Origin: Aromatoleum buckelii
GTDB lineage: Bacteria; Pseudomonadota; Gammaproteobacteria; Burkholderiales; Rhodocyclaceae
NCBI RefSeq assembly: GCF_012910785.2
Contig: NZ_WTVH02000010.1
Span: forward strand, 1,116,001-1,180,000
Length of the DNA: 64,000 nucleotides
Reading direction: 5' to 3'
The notes beneath the pieces were generated by a model that saw nothing but the letters and a program-made list of their open reading frames with translations, had not been told where the DNA came from and did not search any database. The position numbers and the translations under genes were made by a program. Of this stretch, positions 57,097-64,000 are shown piece by piece. Numbering within the stretch: the first letter of the stretch is position 1; each line of letters opens with the position of its first letter.

Positions 57097-58534
57097 ACGC
57101 TGCTTCGGAAACGCTTCCTTCGACCGCGGGCGCGAATTCTTCGGGAGCGGGTGGGGCGCGCTGTCTGTTCCATTCGTGCTCGCGGCCTGCGTTACGGGTC
57201 CCGCTGTCGACACCGTAGCGCCACCTGCGGCGCGCGCTTCGCCGACCTCGGTCGAAGTTCGCGTCCAGCACGCGGACGGCGAGGTGCGCACGCATTCCTC
57301 GCCCAGGCTTGCACAACAGCTCGAAGCCGACGGGGTCGGCAAGGAGCTGCTCGTACACCATCTCGCGCATGTCGAGGACGTCCTCGCAGCGCCGCTGGTC
57401 CTCGGCAACGACGCACACCTCCTGATCGACGGCCCGGCGACGTACCGGGCGATGTTCGAGGCGATCGAGAAAGCGCGGCGCCATGTCCATCTTGAAACCT
57501 ACATCCTCGAGTCGGGCGAGCAGGGCGACCGCCTTGCCGGTCTGCTTGCGGCGAAGCGGCAGCAGGGCGTCGAAGTTCGCGTCCTGTACGACAGTGTCGG
57601 CTCGCTCGAAACCCCTCCCCGTTATTTCGAGGGACTAGCCGCGGCGGGCATCGCAGTGTGCGAATTCAACCCAGTCAATCCGCTGAAACTCGCAGGCGAT
57701 CCGCGACTGAGCCTCAACAACCGGGACCATCGCAAGCTGCTGGTCATCGACGGGCAAGTTGCCTTTACGGGCGGCATCAACATCAGCGGCGTGTATCGCG
57801 CCGGTTCGTTCGGCAGCAAGCGACGCGTCCCGACGCGCGACGAGGGATGGCGCGACACGCACGTGATGGTGCGGGGGCCGGTCGTGGCGCAGTTCGAAGA
57901 ACTGTTCAACGACGCATGGCGCGACCAGCGCTGCCCGGCTCCGGTAGTGCGGCAGGCGAAAAACCGCCTCACCGAGCCCGTCGGCAGCATGGCGATGCGC
58001 CTTGTGGCCGCCGATCCGGTGTCGGAACGCAGCGAACTGTACGTTGCGCTGATGTCCGCACTCGAACATGCGCGCGAGCGCGCGTGGCTGACCTACGGAT
58101 ATTTCGTGCCGGACGAACGCACCCTGCACTCGCTGCGCGACGCGGCGCAACGGGGAGTCGACGTGCGGCTCGTGCTGCCGGGGTTCAGCGACTTCTGGGC
58201 GCCGTTCCACGCCGGTCGTTCGCATTATCAGGACTTGCTGGGTGCGGGGGTGCGTATCTTCGAACGGCGCGACGCGCTGTTGCATGCGAAGACTGCGGTC
58301 ATCGACGGGGTGTGGTCGAGCGTCGGCTCGACGAATCTCGACTGGCGCAGCTTCGTGCATAACTTCGAAGCCGATGTGCTGGTGCTCGACGGCGTGTTCG
58401 CGGACGAAATGGAAGAGCTCTTCAGCCTCGACCAATCTGCCTCCCATGAAGTGAGGCTCGAGCAGTGGAAGGATCGCGGCGTGCGGGCCCGGCTGCTCGA
58501 ATGGCTTGCGCGGCGCTGGGAGTACTTTCTGTAG
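57068..58534 (+). CDS. Cardiolipin synthase-like PLD-superfamily protein
   Basis: A 488-residue phospholipase-D-type protein with two HKD motifs: NNRDHRKLLVIDGQVAFTGG and LLHAKTAVIDGVWSSVGSTN. It also has the usual YILESGEQGDRLAGLL opening of the first domain and resembles ClsC/ClsB. It would condense phosphatidylglycerol with another phospholipid into cardiolipin. The ATG at 57068 overlaps the BON gene and gives a lipobox LAAC at about residue 41, which would anchor it on the membrane. The exact start is uncertain; no better start codon lies before the lipobox. Confidence 0.87.
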   Translation: MTSGSSRRPERCFGNASFDRGREFFGSGWGALSVPFVLAACVTGPAVDTVAPPAARASPTSVEVRVQHADGEVRTHSSPRLAQQLEADGVGKELLVHHLAHVEDVLAAPLVLGNDAHLLIDGPATYRAMFEAIEKARRHVHLETYILESGEQGDRLAGLLAAKRQQGVEVRVLYDSVGSLETPPRYFEGLAAAGIAVCEFNPVNPLKLAGDPRLSLNNRDHRKLLVIDGQVAFTGGINISGVYRAGSFGSKRRVPTRDEGWRDTHVMVRGPVVAQFEELFNDAWRDQRCPAPVVRQAKNRLTEPVGSMAMRLVAADPVSERSELYVALMSALEHARERAWLTYGYFVPDERTLHSLRDAAQRGVDVRLVLPGFSDFWAPFHAGRSHYQDLLGAGVRIFERRDALLHAKTAVIDGVWSSVGSTNLDWRSFVHNFEADVLVLDGVFADEMEELFSLDQSASHEVRLEQWKDRGVRARLLEWLARRWEYFL

Positions 58535-58606
58535 CCAGCCTCCTGTAGCCGGCCTCCCGCAGCCGGGCGGGAACGGAATGTTTCGTAGCCGCACTCGGCA
58601 GAACGG

Positions 58607-59788
58607 TCAGCTCCCGGGAGGCCCCGTTTCCTGCGGCGGCAGCGACGAGAGGGTCGGCTCCTGCGTCCCCGCAGACGTTTCCGCATCCTCCTCGACGTAC
58701 AGCATGCGCACCAGCACCAGCGCGATCGCCGTCAGCGGCGTCGCGAACACGACGCCGAGCGCCCCGAGCAACGCGCCGAGGAGCACCTGGGCGCTGATCG
58801 TCAGCGCGGGTGGCAAGTGCACGCTGTACTGGTCGATCAGCGGCGTGACGACGTAGTTTTCGGCGGCCTGCACGGCAAGGAAGAGCAGCAGCACGTAGAA
58901 CGCGTCGCTCGGGCCGGTCGCGAGCGCGACGAGCAGCGCGGGCAGCGCGGCAAGGATCGGGCCGAGGTAGGGAACGAAATCGAGCACGAAGGCGATCAGC
59001 CCGAGCGCAAGCGCGAGCTGGATATCGAGCAGCCACAGGCCGACGGTGACGCTCAGGCCGACGACCGCCATGCGCGCGAACGTGCCGATCAGCCACCAGC
59101 GCATCGTCGTCGTCACCGTATCGAGCACTTCCCGGGCGCGCGAGCGGGCGTGGGCGGGAACCAGCAGCAGCAGGCCGTGCCGATACACTGCCGGTGCCGC
59201 AGCGCCGTAGAGCCCGATGAACACCGCGATCAACCACCCCCCGATGGCACCGATCGTCATCGAGAATGCGCCTCCCAGCAGCGTGGGCCAACTCCCGTCC
59301 TCGGGGAGCAGCGCGCTGAGGTTGCGCTCCGAGAAGAGGATCCGCCCCCACTCGTAGCGGTAGACGCCGTTCAGCAACTTCTCCCATGCCAAGTGCAGGC
59401 TGGGCCCGAGCTGATCGAGCTGGGTCGCCATCTCGTTGCCTAACAGGACTCCTCCGACGACCAGCACCGCGGCGAGCGTCGCGAGCACGATACCGAACGA
59501 CACTGTTCCGGACAGGCCGGTGAGGGCGCTCACGCCATCGCTGAGCCCGCGCAGGAACACCCCGACCAGGATGCCGGCGAACACCAGCAGCAACACGTCG
59601 GCGATGGTCCACACCAGCAGGCCGAAGACAACCAGCAGCAGAACCATCGAGACGATGACGATCGAGCGGTCCGCACGACGGGCGTCTGCGTCACGCGTGG
59701 GTCTCGGTGGCGTGGGCAGGGCAGCTTCGGTCGGTCGGGCGGCAGCGCGTGCGAGGCGGCGCGCTGGCGGCGTGTGCCCGGGTTTCAA
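58607..59788 (-). CDS. AI-2E-family (PerM-type) permease
   Basis: A 393-residue membrane protein with the family layout: two N-terminal helices ([39 protein letters not shown]), a soluble loop, and a C-terminal helical bundle containing [24 protein letters not shown] and [17 protein letters not shown]. Family members transport autoinducer-2, or sodium/protons under stress; the substrate is unknown. The start is TTG at 59788 with GAGG about 10 bases upstream; the first 40 residues are Arg/Pro-rich. The gap to the upstream hypothetical gene is 12 bases. Confidence 0.85.
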   Translation of the reverse strand: MKPGHTPPARRLARAAARPTEAALPTPPRPTRDADARRADRSIVIVSMVLLLVVFGLLVWTIADVLLLVFAGILVGVFLRGLSDGVSALTGLSGTVSFGIVLATLAAVLVVGGVLLGNEMATQLDQLGPSLHLAWEKLLNGVYRYEWGRILFSERNLSALLPEDGSWPTLLGGAFSMTIGAIGGWLIAVFIGLYGAAAPAVYRHGLLLLVPAHARSRAREVLDTVTTTMRWWLIGTFARMAVVGLSVTVGLWLLDIQLALALGLIAFVLDFVPYLGPILAALPALLVALATGPSDAFYVLLLFLAVQAAENYVVTPLIDQYSVHLPPALTISAQVLLGALLGALGVVFATPLTAIALVLVRMLYVEEDAETSAGTQEPTLSSLPPQETGPPGS

Positions 59789-59800
59789 GCGGCGGCCTCG

Positions 59801-60286
59801 TCAGGCGCGAATTTTCGCCGGAGTTCTCCAGTCGAGCCCCGACGGGACCCCTCCATGCGACACCGAAAGAGGAGTCGACGCGGGAGCGACCGGCGCTCGC
59901 TCGCCGGGCGTGCCCGCGTCGTCCTCCGGCATGCCGACGACCTTGGCCTTGAATTCGCGCCTGCTGTCCGGAGGGCGGACGGTGAGCGTGTGCCGGTCGC
60001 TGTCAGTATTTCCGACAAACATGTCCGCACTGATGATGAGCCCTGCCACCAATCCGGTCGGCAACTCGGGCAAGGCCACGTCGCTGTGGCGATCGTGCGG
60101 CGAAGGCAATTCGTCGCCCGAGCCGGAAATCATCGCTGCGCGCTCCGGTTTTGCCGCGCTCATCCAGGCCTGCTGCGGCCCCTGCGTTGAGGGCGAAGGG
60201 ATTGTCCGATGGATCGTTTCGCCCGCCAGCGCCACGCCGATGACAAGACCGGCCCCGGCAAATGTCGTTATGATTTCCCCTAGCAT
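59801..60286 (-). CDS. Hypothetical exported or membrane-anchored protein
   Basis: A 161-residue protein with one N-terminal hydrophobic segment ([21 protein letters not shown]) and a hydrophilic remainder rich in Pro, Ser and Asp. No domain recognised. GGAGACGACGTC precedes the ATG at 60286, a sigma-54-type element lies 40 bases upstream, and it is followed by the permease gene after 12 bases; these contexts argue that it is real. Codon use is less biased than in neighbours, so I give only moderate confidence. Confidence 0.5.
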   Translation of the reverse strand: MLGEIITTFAGAGLVIGVALAGETIHRTIPSPSTQGPQQAWMSAAKPERAAMISGSGDELPSPHDRHSDVALPELPTGLVAGLIISADMFVGNTDSDRHTLTVRPPDSRREFKAKVVGMPEDDAGTPGERAPVAPASTPLSVSHGGVPSGLDWRTPAKIRA

Positions 60287-60323
60287 GACGTCGTCTCCGC
60301 TAGAACTCGTCGTACCAGTCCGA

Positions 60324-60341
60324 ATGCAAGCTCCATGCCTA
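60324..60341 (-). promoter_or_regulatory. Sigma-54-type promoter of the hypothetical/permease unit
   Basis: On the minus strand GGCATG and TTGCA with exact GG-N10-GC spacing (GG at 60339-60338, GC at 60327-60326). The GC is 40 bases from the ATG at 60286. Confidence 0.65.
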
Positions 60342-60359
60342 TCGGCGAAGCACGTTCAA

Positions 60360-60377
60360 TGGGTACGGCGTTTGCTG
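60360..60377 (+). promoter_or_regulatory. Sigma-54-type promoter before DUF1328 copy 2
   Basis: GGTACG at 60362-60367 and TTGCT at 60372-60376 with GG-N10-GC spacing. The GC is 177 bases before the ATG at 60552, longer than elsewhere, so the assignment is weaker. It faces away from the promoter at 60324-60341, only 22 bases apart. Confidence 0.45.
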
Positions 60378-60551
60378 CCGGTTGCGGTACCGGGCGGGAC
60401 GCAAGTCGTGCTGCCGATGCGGGCGAAAGGCGGAAAAACTTCCCGTCGGCGGGTAATTCCTCCCGGTTCTCCCGTTCAAAAAAAACGAAAGCAGTGTCGT
60501 CAGTGTCGCGATTCCCGGATCGCTCCCGATCCGCCACTAGGAGTAAACAAA

Positions 60552-60725
60552 ATGATCAAGTGGGCGATCATCTTCTTCGTCATCTCCGTCATCGCCGGCC
60601 TGCTCGGTTTCACAGGCATCGCGGCAGGAGCCGCGGGCATTGCGAGAGTGCTGTTCTACATTGCGCTGGCGATCTTCCTCATCGTCCTGGTGTTCGGCGT
60701 TTTGCTTGGCGTGCTCGTGTTCTGA
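60552..60725 (+). CDS. DUF1328 dwarf membrane protein (copy 2)
   Basis: A 57-residue paralogue of the protein at 55985-56146, with the same two-helix layout: [20 protein letters not shown], then [20 protein letters not shown] and a longer C-terminal hydrophobic tail. CACTAGGAGTAAACAAA precedes the ATG. Having two copies within 5 kb, each behind a -24/-12 element, suggests coordinated induction. Confidence 0.9.
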   Translation: MIKWAIIFFVISVIAGLLGFTGIAAGAAGIARVLFYIALAIFLIVLVFGVLLGVLVF

Positions 60726-60749
60726 GCCTCCGCGCGGCGCCGGCCGCGC

Positions 60750-62297
60750 TCAGTGGAGTTTCATGCGCGGCCGCGCACGCCGCGGCAGCCATTCGCCGAG
60801 CGTCATCAGCAGCGTCCGCATGCCACCGAGCAGGACCGTCAGGTGGCGGCGGTACAGCATCCAGTAGCTCAGGCGCGCGAACAGGCCGCCGATACCGCTT
60901 CGATCGCCGCCCGCATCGCCTCCGGGCGCTTCGTTGCGTACTGGCGACAGCGCGCCGGGTTCGCGGTAGCGGAACGGGATCAGCGATTTGCCGGCCAGGC
61001 GGCGCTCCAGCGAACGGGCCAGCAGCTTCGCCTGCTGCTGGGCGGCGCGCGCGAGCGGAGGTGCGAGCGTCTCGCCTTCGGACGAGACGCAGTTCGCGCA
61101 GTCACCGATGGCGAAAATGTTGTCGTCGCGGAAGGTCTGCAGGGTCGTGCGGACCAGCAACTGCTGCCGCTCGTTCGTGTCGAGAGCGCCGAGCGACGCG
61201 AGCACTTCCGGCCCGCGGATGCCGGCCGTCCATACGACCAGGTCCGCAACGACGACCTCTCCGTTGGCAAGCAGCACACTGTCGGGTCGCACTTCGGCAA
61301 CGCGGCGGTTCAACCGCACGTCGATGCCGCGCCGCACCAGTTCGCGATGGATGCGCTCGGCAGCTTCCGCCGGAAGCGACGCGAGCAGCCGGCCCGTCGC
61401 TTCGAGCATGCGAATCTTCACCGGCTCGCCGGCCTGGCGCAGCAGGTACCCGCACGAGGCGATCTCCTCGACCGCGCCGGTCAGTTCGTCCGCGAGCTCG
61501 ACCCCGGTCGCGCCGCCGCCGACGATCACCAGCTGGACTGGCCGCGGGGCGCGCTGGGCGGCGCCGGCGCACAACGACAGCAGCCGGCTGCGAAAGTGCT
61601 CCGCGTCCGCCACGCTGTTGAGCGAAATTGCGTGGCGCCGCACTCCCGGTGTGTCGAAGTCGTCATCGGTGGCTCCGATCGCGATTACCAGCGTGTCGTA
61701 CCTGAGCTGCCGGCGCGCTGCCATCTCGATGCCTTCCTCGTCGACGAGCGGCGCGAGCCAGATTTCGCGACGGTGGCGCACGAGCCCTTCGATCCGCCCC
61801 GGATGAAAGCGGAAATGGTGCTGTCGCGCCTGCTGCAGGTAGTCGAGCGCCTGTTCGTGCGGGCTGCGCGTGCCCGCCGCGACTTCGTGCAGCAGCGGCT
61901 TCCATAAATGGGTAGGCATCGGATCGACCAGGACGACTTCGGCTTCGCCACGCCGGCCGACGCCGTCGCCGAGACGCGCTGCCAGTTCCAGCCCCCCGGC
62001 GCCGCCTCCGACGATGACGATGCGGTGTGACGTGGTGTCGGCGCAGGCGCCGGGCCAGGCCGGGTTCGATGTGGGTTTGTCGCGCCTTTCGTCATCCTCG
62101 GGCAGAAAATCCTGTCCCGGGGTGCCGAGGAAATACGTGCGCGGCGCGGCGCCGACCATAGAGGTCTGCATCGCGTCGGGCCACGCGGCGAACGGTGTCG
62201 GCGAGGACGCTGGCGACGCGCTCAACAGGGCGGGGCCGAGAAGACGTGAGGCGTGCGGAAGTGAGGCGTGCGGAAAGTTGGCTGCCAGTCCCGTCAT
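60750..62297 (-). CDS. Type II NADH dehydrogenase (NDH-2)-like flavoprotein
   Basis: A 515-residue FAD-dependent NAD(P)H oxidoreductase. It shows the FAD motif RIVIVGGGAGGLELAARLG at about residue 92, the NADH motif QLVIVGGGATGVELADELTG and FAIGDCANCVSSEG, the conserved FAD-binding end. The C-terminal helix (YRRHLTVLLGGMRTLLMTL) matches the NDH-2 membrane anchor. It passes electrons from NADH to quinone without pumping protons. The ATG at 62297 has an AAGGT site and a sigma-54-type element; it leaves an unusual 90-residue Pro/Ala-rich N-terminal extension. A start at 62174 (MQTSMVG) would shorten it. Confidence 0.87.
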   Translation of the reverse strand: MTGLAANFPHASLPHASRLLGPALLSASPASSPTPFAAWPDAMQTSMVGAAPRTYFLGTPGQDFLPEDDERRDKPTSNPAWPGACADTTSHRIVIVGGGAGGLELAARLGDGVGRRGEAEVVLVDPMPTHLWKPLLHEVAAGTRSPHEQALDYLQQARQHHFRFHPGRIEGLVRHRREIWLAPLVDEEGIEMAARRQLRYDTLVIAIGATDDDFDTPGVRRHAISLNSVADAEHFRSRLLSLCAGAAQRAPRPVQLVIVGGGATGVELADELTGAVEEIASCGYLLRQAGEPVKIRMLEATGRLLASLPAEAAERIHRELVRRGIDVRLNRRVAEVRPDSVLLANGEVVVADLVVWTAGIRGPEVLASLGALDTNERQQLLVRTTLQTFRDDNIFAIGDCANCVSSEGETLAPPLARAAQQQAKLLARSLERRLAGKSLIPFRYREPGALSPVRNEAPGGDAGGDRSGIGGLFARLSYWMLYRRHLTVLLGGMRTLLMTLGEWLPRRARPRMKLH

Positions 62298-62336
62298 CGC
62301 TGTACCTTAGGGGAAATGATTGTAATTCCGTCCCTT

Positions 62337-62354
62337 TGGCAAGACGTGTTCCTG
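62337..62354 (-). promoter_or_regulatory. Sigma-54-type promoter before NDH-2
   Basis: On the minus strand GGAACA (weak -24) and TTGC with GG-N10-GC spacing (GG at 62352-62351, GC at 62340-62339). The GC is 42 bases before the ATG at 62297. Confidence 0.45.
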
Positions 62355-62537
62355 CAGCCCGGGAGCGCGAAATCGGGACGCGCAGGAGGTGCAGGATCCG
62401 TTTCGGGAAATACGTCGTCACCACGCAAAAAGTTGCGAAATCAGGCGGAAATACTGGTTTTCATGTCTTGTGACAAAAAAATGGTAACGGTACTCTAGCC
62501 CCAAGTTGGGTCTTCGGTCTGGGGTATATGAGAGAAG

Positions 62538-62555
62538 CTGGCTCGAATCCTGCTG
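62538..62555 (+). promoter_or_regulatory. Possible sigma-54-type promoter
   Basis: TGGCTCG at 62539-62545 and CTGCT with GG-N10-GC spacing, one mismatch in each half. It is 140 bases before the ATG at 62693, so the link is uncertain. Confidence 0.4.
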
Positions 62556-62692
62556 GAACTGAGTATGAGCCGGCGCTCCCGAGCCGGCCGCACGATGAAT
62601 CAGCGCGTTTGCTGTGGGTGCGCTCGCGAGGGCCAATTCACCGGTCGCCGTGTAGACGCAGGTCGTGGTGCGAGTGAACGCCGAGGACCATT

Positions 62693-63031
62693 ATGCATTG
62701 TTCAATTTATTGCCTGATCTCCCGCCTCGAAGAACTGCAGCCCACGATGGCGAGGATGACGGACGCCGGTGTACCGAGCGAAGACGTGACGATGGTTTTT
62801 CACTCGGGCGGCTACTGGCTGTCGCGCAAGGCCGATGACACGCTGGACTTGGGTCCGTCCGTGTGGGAGGCCCCGTTCGTTTCGATGGCGTTGTGGTGGG
62901 AACTCGCGACCTTGGGTCTGACCGGAGGTCGGGCGGAAGCGCCTCCCCGTCGCAGCTGCAACGCCAGTCCGGCAGTAGTCGTTCCGCTGACGACGTTCGA
63001 GCAGCGGCGGATGCGAAAGCGCGGGAATTAA
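62693..63031 (+). CDS. Hypothetical protein, possibly general-stress related
   Basis: A 112-residue protein. The N-terminal half (LEELQPTMARMTDAGVPSEDVTMVF) resembles the first helix-strand unit of small stress proteins in which a helix is followed by AGIPxxDI. The glycine-rich membrane segment expected next is missing, so it may be a truncated or divergent relative. GAGGACC lies upstream of the ATG, and a hairpin with T-run overlaps the end. Function unknown. Confidence 0.55.
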   Translation: MHCSIYCLISRLEELQPTMARMTDAGVPSEDVTMVFHSGGYWLSRKADDTLDLGPSVWEAPFVSMALWWELATLGLTGGRAEAPPRRSCNASPAVVVPLTTFEQRRMRKRGN

Positions 63032-63047
63032 CCCGCGCTCCCCGTTT
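63018..63047 (+). terminator. Terminator after the 62693 gene
   Basis: An 8-bp GC-rich stem (63018-63025 with 63032-63039), loop AATTAA, followed by CCCCGTTTT. The stem overlaps the stop codon of the gene. Confidence 0.65.
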
Positions 63048-63057
63048 TCAACACCCG

Positions 63058-63093
63058 GTGGCACGCTCCCGCCATTTTCCAGGAGCGTGCCAC
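63058..63093 (-). terminator. Hairpin at the end of the phasin gene
   Basis: A perfect 12-bp inverted repeat (63058-63069 with 63082-63093, loop 12) located just beyond the stop of the minus-strand phasin gene. No U-tract follows, so it may need Rho. Confidence 0.6.
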
Positions 63094-63098
63094 GGTGG

Positions 63099-63899
63099 TC
63101 ATGCGGCCTTGTGCGAACGTGAACCACGCTCGGAGCGTGTTGCCTCCTCGCTGCCGCGGGACATTTCTTCCCGCGCTTCCTCGCCTGCTTCACGCGCCTC
63201 TTCAGCGAATTCCTGACCTTGGCGCCGCGCCGCTTCGGCGTGGCGGCTGGTGAGTTCCCGGCTGCGTTCGAAACCTTCCCGAACCGTCGCCCGGAACTGT
63301 TCACCACCTTCGCGCAAGGTTTCACGCGTCGACTCGCTGAGGGAATCCGTCGCCATTGCAAGCTCATCGGCCTGCTGGCGTACCAGTTCCTTGAGATCGT
63401 CGAGACTTTCGGTCGCCTGATGCTGCAACTCCTGCAAGCCGGTCTGCCACGCTTCGGTCAGATCCATCGTCTGCTGTTCCCACAGGCGCCCGAGATGGCG
63501 CTGAATCTCTCCGGCGGTGCGGTTCGCGTGGCGATTCGATTGCAGCAGCGTGTCGGTCGTGGTCGAAAACAGGCGCTTCGCCCGCTCGTCGGCCAGCTCG
63601 AAGAAATGTGAATAGTCGGGAAAACCCATCGCCGACAGGGCGCGAGCCTGCGCGCGCATGAAGATGCGCGCGCTTGCCGCCTCCATGTCGTACAGCTGGC
63701 CGAACCCGCGCAGCGTCGTTGCTGCCATGTCCACCGATTCCCGCCCGCGACCGCCGGAGCTTTCCTGCCGTCCTTGCTGGCGAGAGGATTCAGCATTCAT
63801 CTCCTCGTTCCTCTGCTGGCGTACGTCTTCATTCTGCCGACCTGGGCGCTCCGCCGTTTGTCGACGAGGGTCTTCATTCGTTTGCCGTTGCTGGGCCAT
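63099..63899 (-). CDS. Phasin-family protein
   Basis: A 266-residue protein. Residues ~60-165 match the phasin_2 domain (AARIFMRAQARALSAMGFPDYS, then helical amphipathic repeats with LQHQATESLDDLKELVRQQ), which coats polyhydroxyalkanoate granules. The N-terminal ~60 residues are Gln/Arg/Glu-rich and disordered, and the C-terminal ~90 residues are an Arg/Glu-rich coiled coil (FAEEAREAGEEAREEMSRG). The ends are much more charged than in classical PhaP. ATG at 63899. I found no sigma-54 element before it. Confidence 0.82.
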   Translation of the reverse strand: MAQQRQTNEDPRRQTAERPGRQNEDVRQQRNEEMNAESSRQQGRQESSGGRGRESVDMAATTLRGFGQLYDMEAASARIFMRAQARALSAMGFPDYSHFFELADERAKRLFSTTTDTLLQSNRHANRTAGEIQRHLGRLWEQQTMDLTEAWQTGLQELQHQATESLDDLKELVRQQADELAMATDSLSESTRETLREGGEQFRATVREGFERSRELTSRHAEAARRQGQEFAEEAREAGEEAREEMSRGSEEATRSERGSRSHKAA

Positions 63900-63928
63900 C
63901 TGAATACTCCTGCACAGAGTTGAAAGAT

Positions 63929-63957
63929 GCGAAATGGCCGTAATCCGGCCATTTCGC
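63929..63957. other. Palindrome upstream of the phasin gene
   Basis: A perfect 12-bp inverted repeat (63929-63940 with 63946-63957, five-base loop). It may be the terminator of a gene outside the window or an operator for the phasin gene; I cannot decide from the sequence. Confidence 0.45.
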
Positions 63958-64000
63958 TGCTGGTCACCCTCGCTTCCGAAGGTTGCTGTTGCATAGCAAC

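Larger units (their letters stand above)
62298..62692. other. Divergent control region, NDH-2 / hypothetical gene
   Basis: A 395-base region. It contains a sigma-54-type element on each strand (62337-62354 and 62538-62555) and an AT-richer stretch (about 62430-62530) including a TTGTGACAA palindrome. I see no supported ORF. Confidence 0.5.

Noticed and set aside
59436-60725. A long plus-strand ORF of 429 codons running into DUF1328 copy 2.
   Set aside because: It is antisense to the permease and hypothetical genes, its composition is typical of shadow frames, and DUF1328 has its own ribosome site and start at 60552.
62418-62636. A 72-codon minus-strand ORF in the NDH-2 upstream region.
   Set aside because: No ribosome site, no domain, and composition of random sequence; it covers a likely promoter region.

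Overview
The window looks like the chromosome of a high-GC betaproteobacterium. The ftsK-lolA-rarA-serS order, PII and Trx neighbours and GC-rich codon use point to Rhodocyclales of the Azoarcus/Aromatoleum/Thauera type. This is inferred from gene content and order; no database was searched. I see no insertion sequence, prophage or CRISPR array.

Positions 1-11258 (minus strand) hold a tightly overlapping operon that resembles an aryl-polyene-type pigment cluster. It encodes an acyl carrier protein, a COG4648 membrane protein, an acyl-adenylating ligase, two hot-dog dehydratases, an LpxL-type acyltransferase, a LolA-like carrier, an MMPL/RND exporter, a ketosynthase with a chain-length-factor-like partner, and a ketoreductase cut by the window edge. 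A polysaccharide deacetylase and a methyltransferase sit between the exporter and the ketosynthase. Upstream lie two signalling genes, HDOD and HD-GYP (11332-13582).

Positions 13.9-31.7 kb are mostly housekeeping: ppa, a COG3146 acyltransferase-like gene, chrA, nadE, glnB, a Smr-domain gene with a triplicated motif, trxB, a Crp-type regulator, ftsK, lolA, rarA, serS, mltF, tRNA-Ser(CGA) and an FAD oxidoreductase.

Positions 31.7-64 kb are accessory and stress-related. They include a DUF2795 protein, a DUF4254-glycosyltransferase fusion, a GT9 enzyme, a PRC-barrel protein and an EgtD-like methyltransferase. A complete GlgE route follows (glgB, glgE, treS-maltokinase fusion), then PagL, two ferritin-like proteins with an SDR, a 16-cysteine copper-binding protein, and an amidoligase operon (small membrane protein, C39 peptidase, RimK-like ATP-grasp, GCS2 ligase, N-formylglutamate amidohydrolase). 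The rest comprises CBS, DUF3309, DUF1328 (two copies), BON (two copies), a cardiolipin-synthase-like protein, an AI-2E-type permease, NDH-2 and a phasin.

The main discovery is regulatory. Reading the 5' regions by eye, I find -24/-12 (sigma-54) elements with the invariant GG-N10-GC spacing before nearly every transcription unit between 31.7 and 62.7 kb. There are 16 sites, 14 of them with an exact TTGC -12 core, and most lie 36-93 bases from the start codon. I noticed none in the housekeeping half. Between divergent pairs lie palindromes of the form TGTAA-N3-TTACA, and in one place two copies of CGTGG-N9-CCACG, placed where an enhancer-binding activator would bind. I therefore read 31.7-62.7 kb as a sigma-54-controlled stress regulon whose activator is not in the window.
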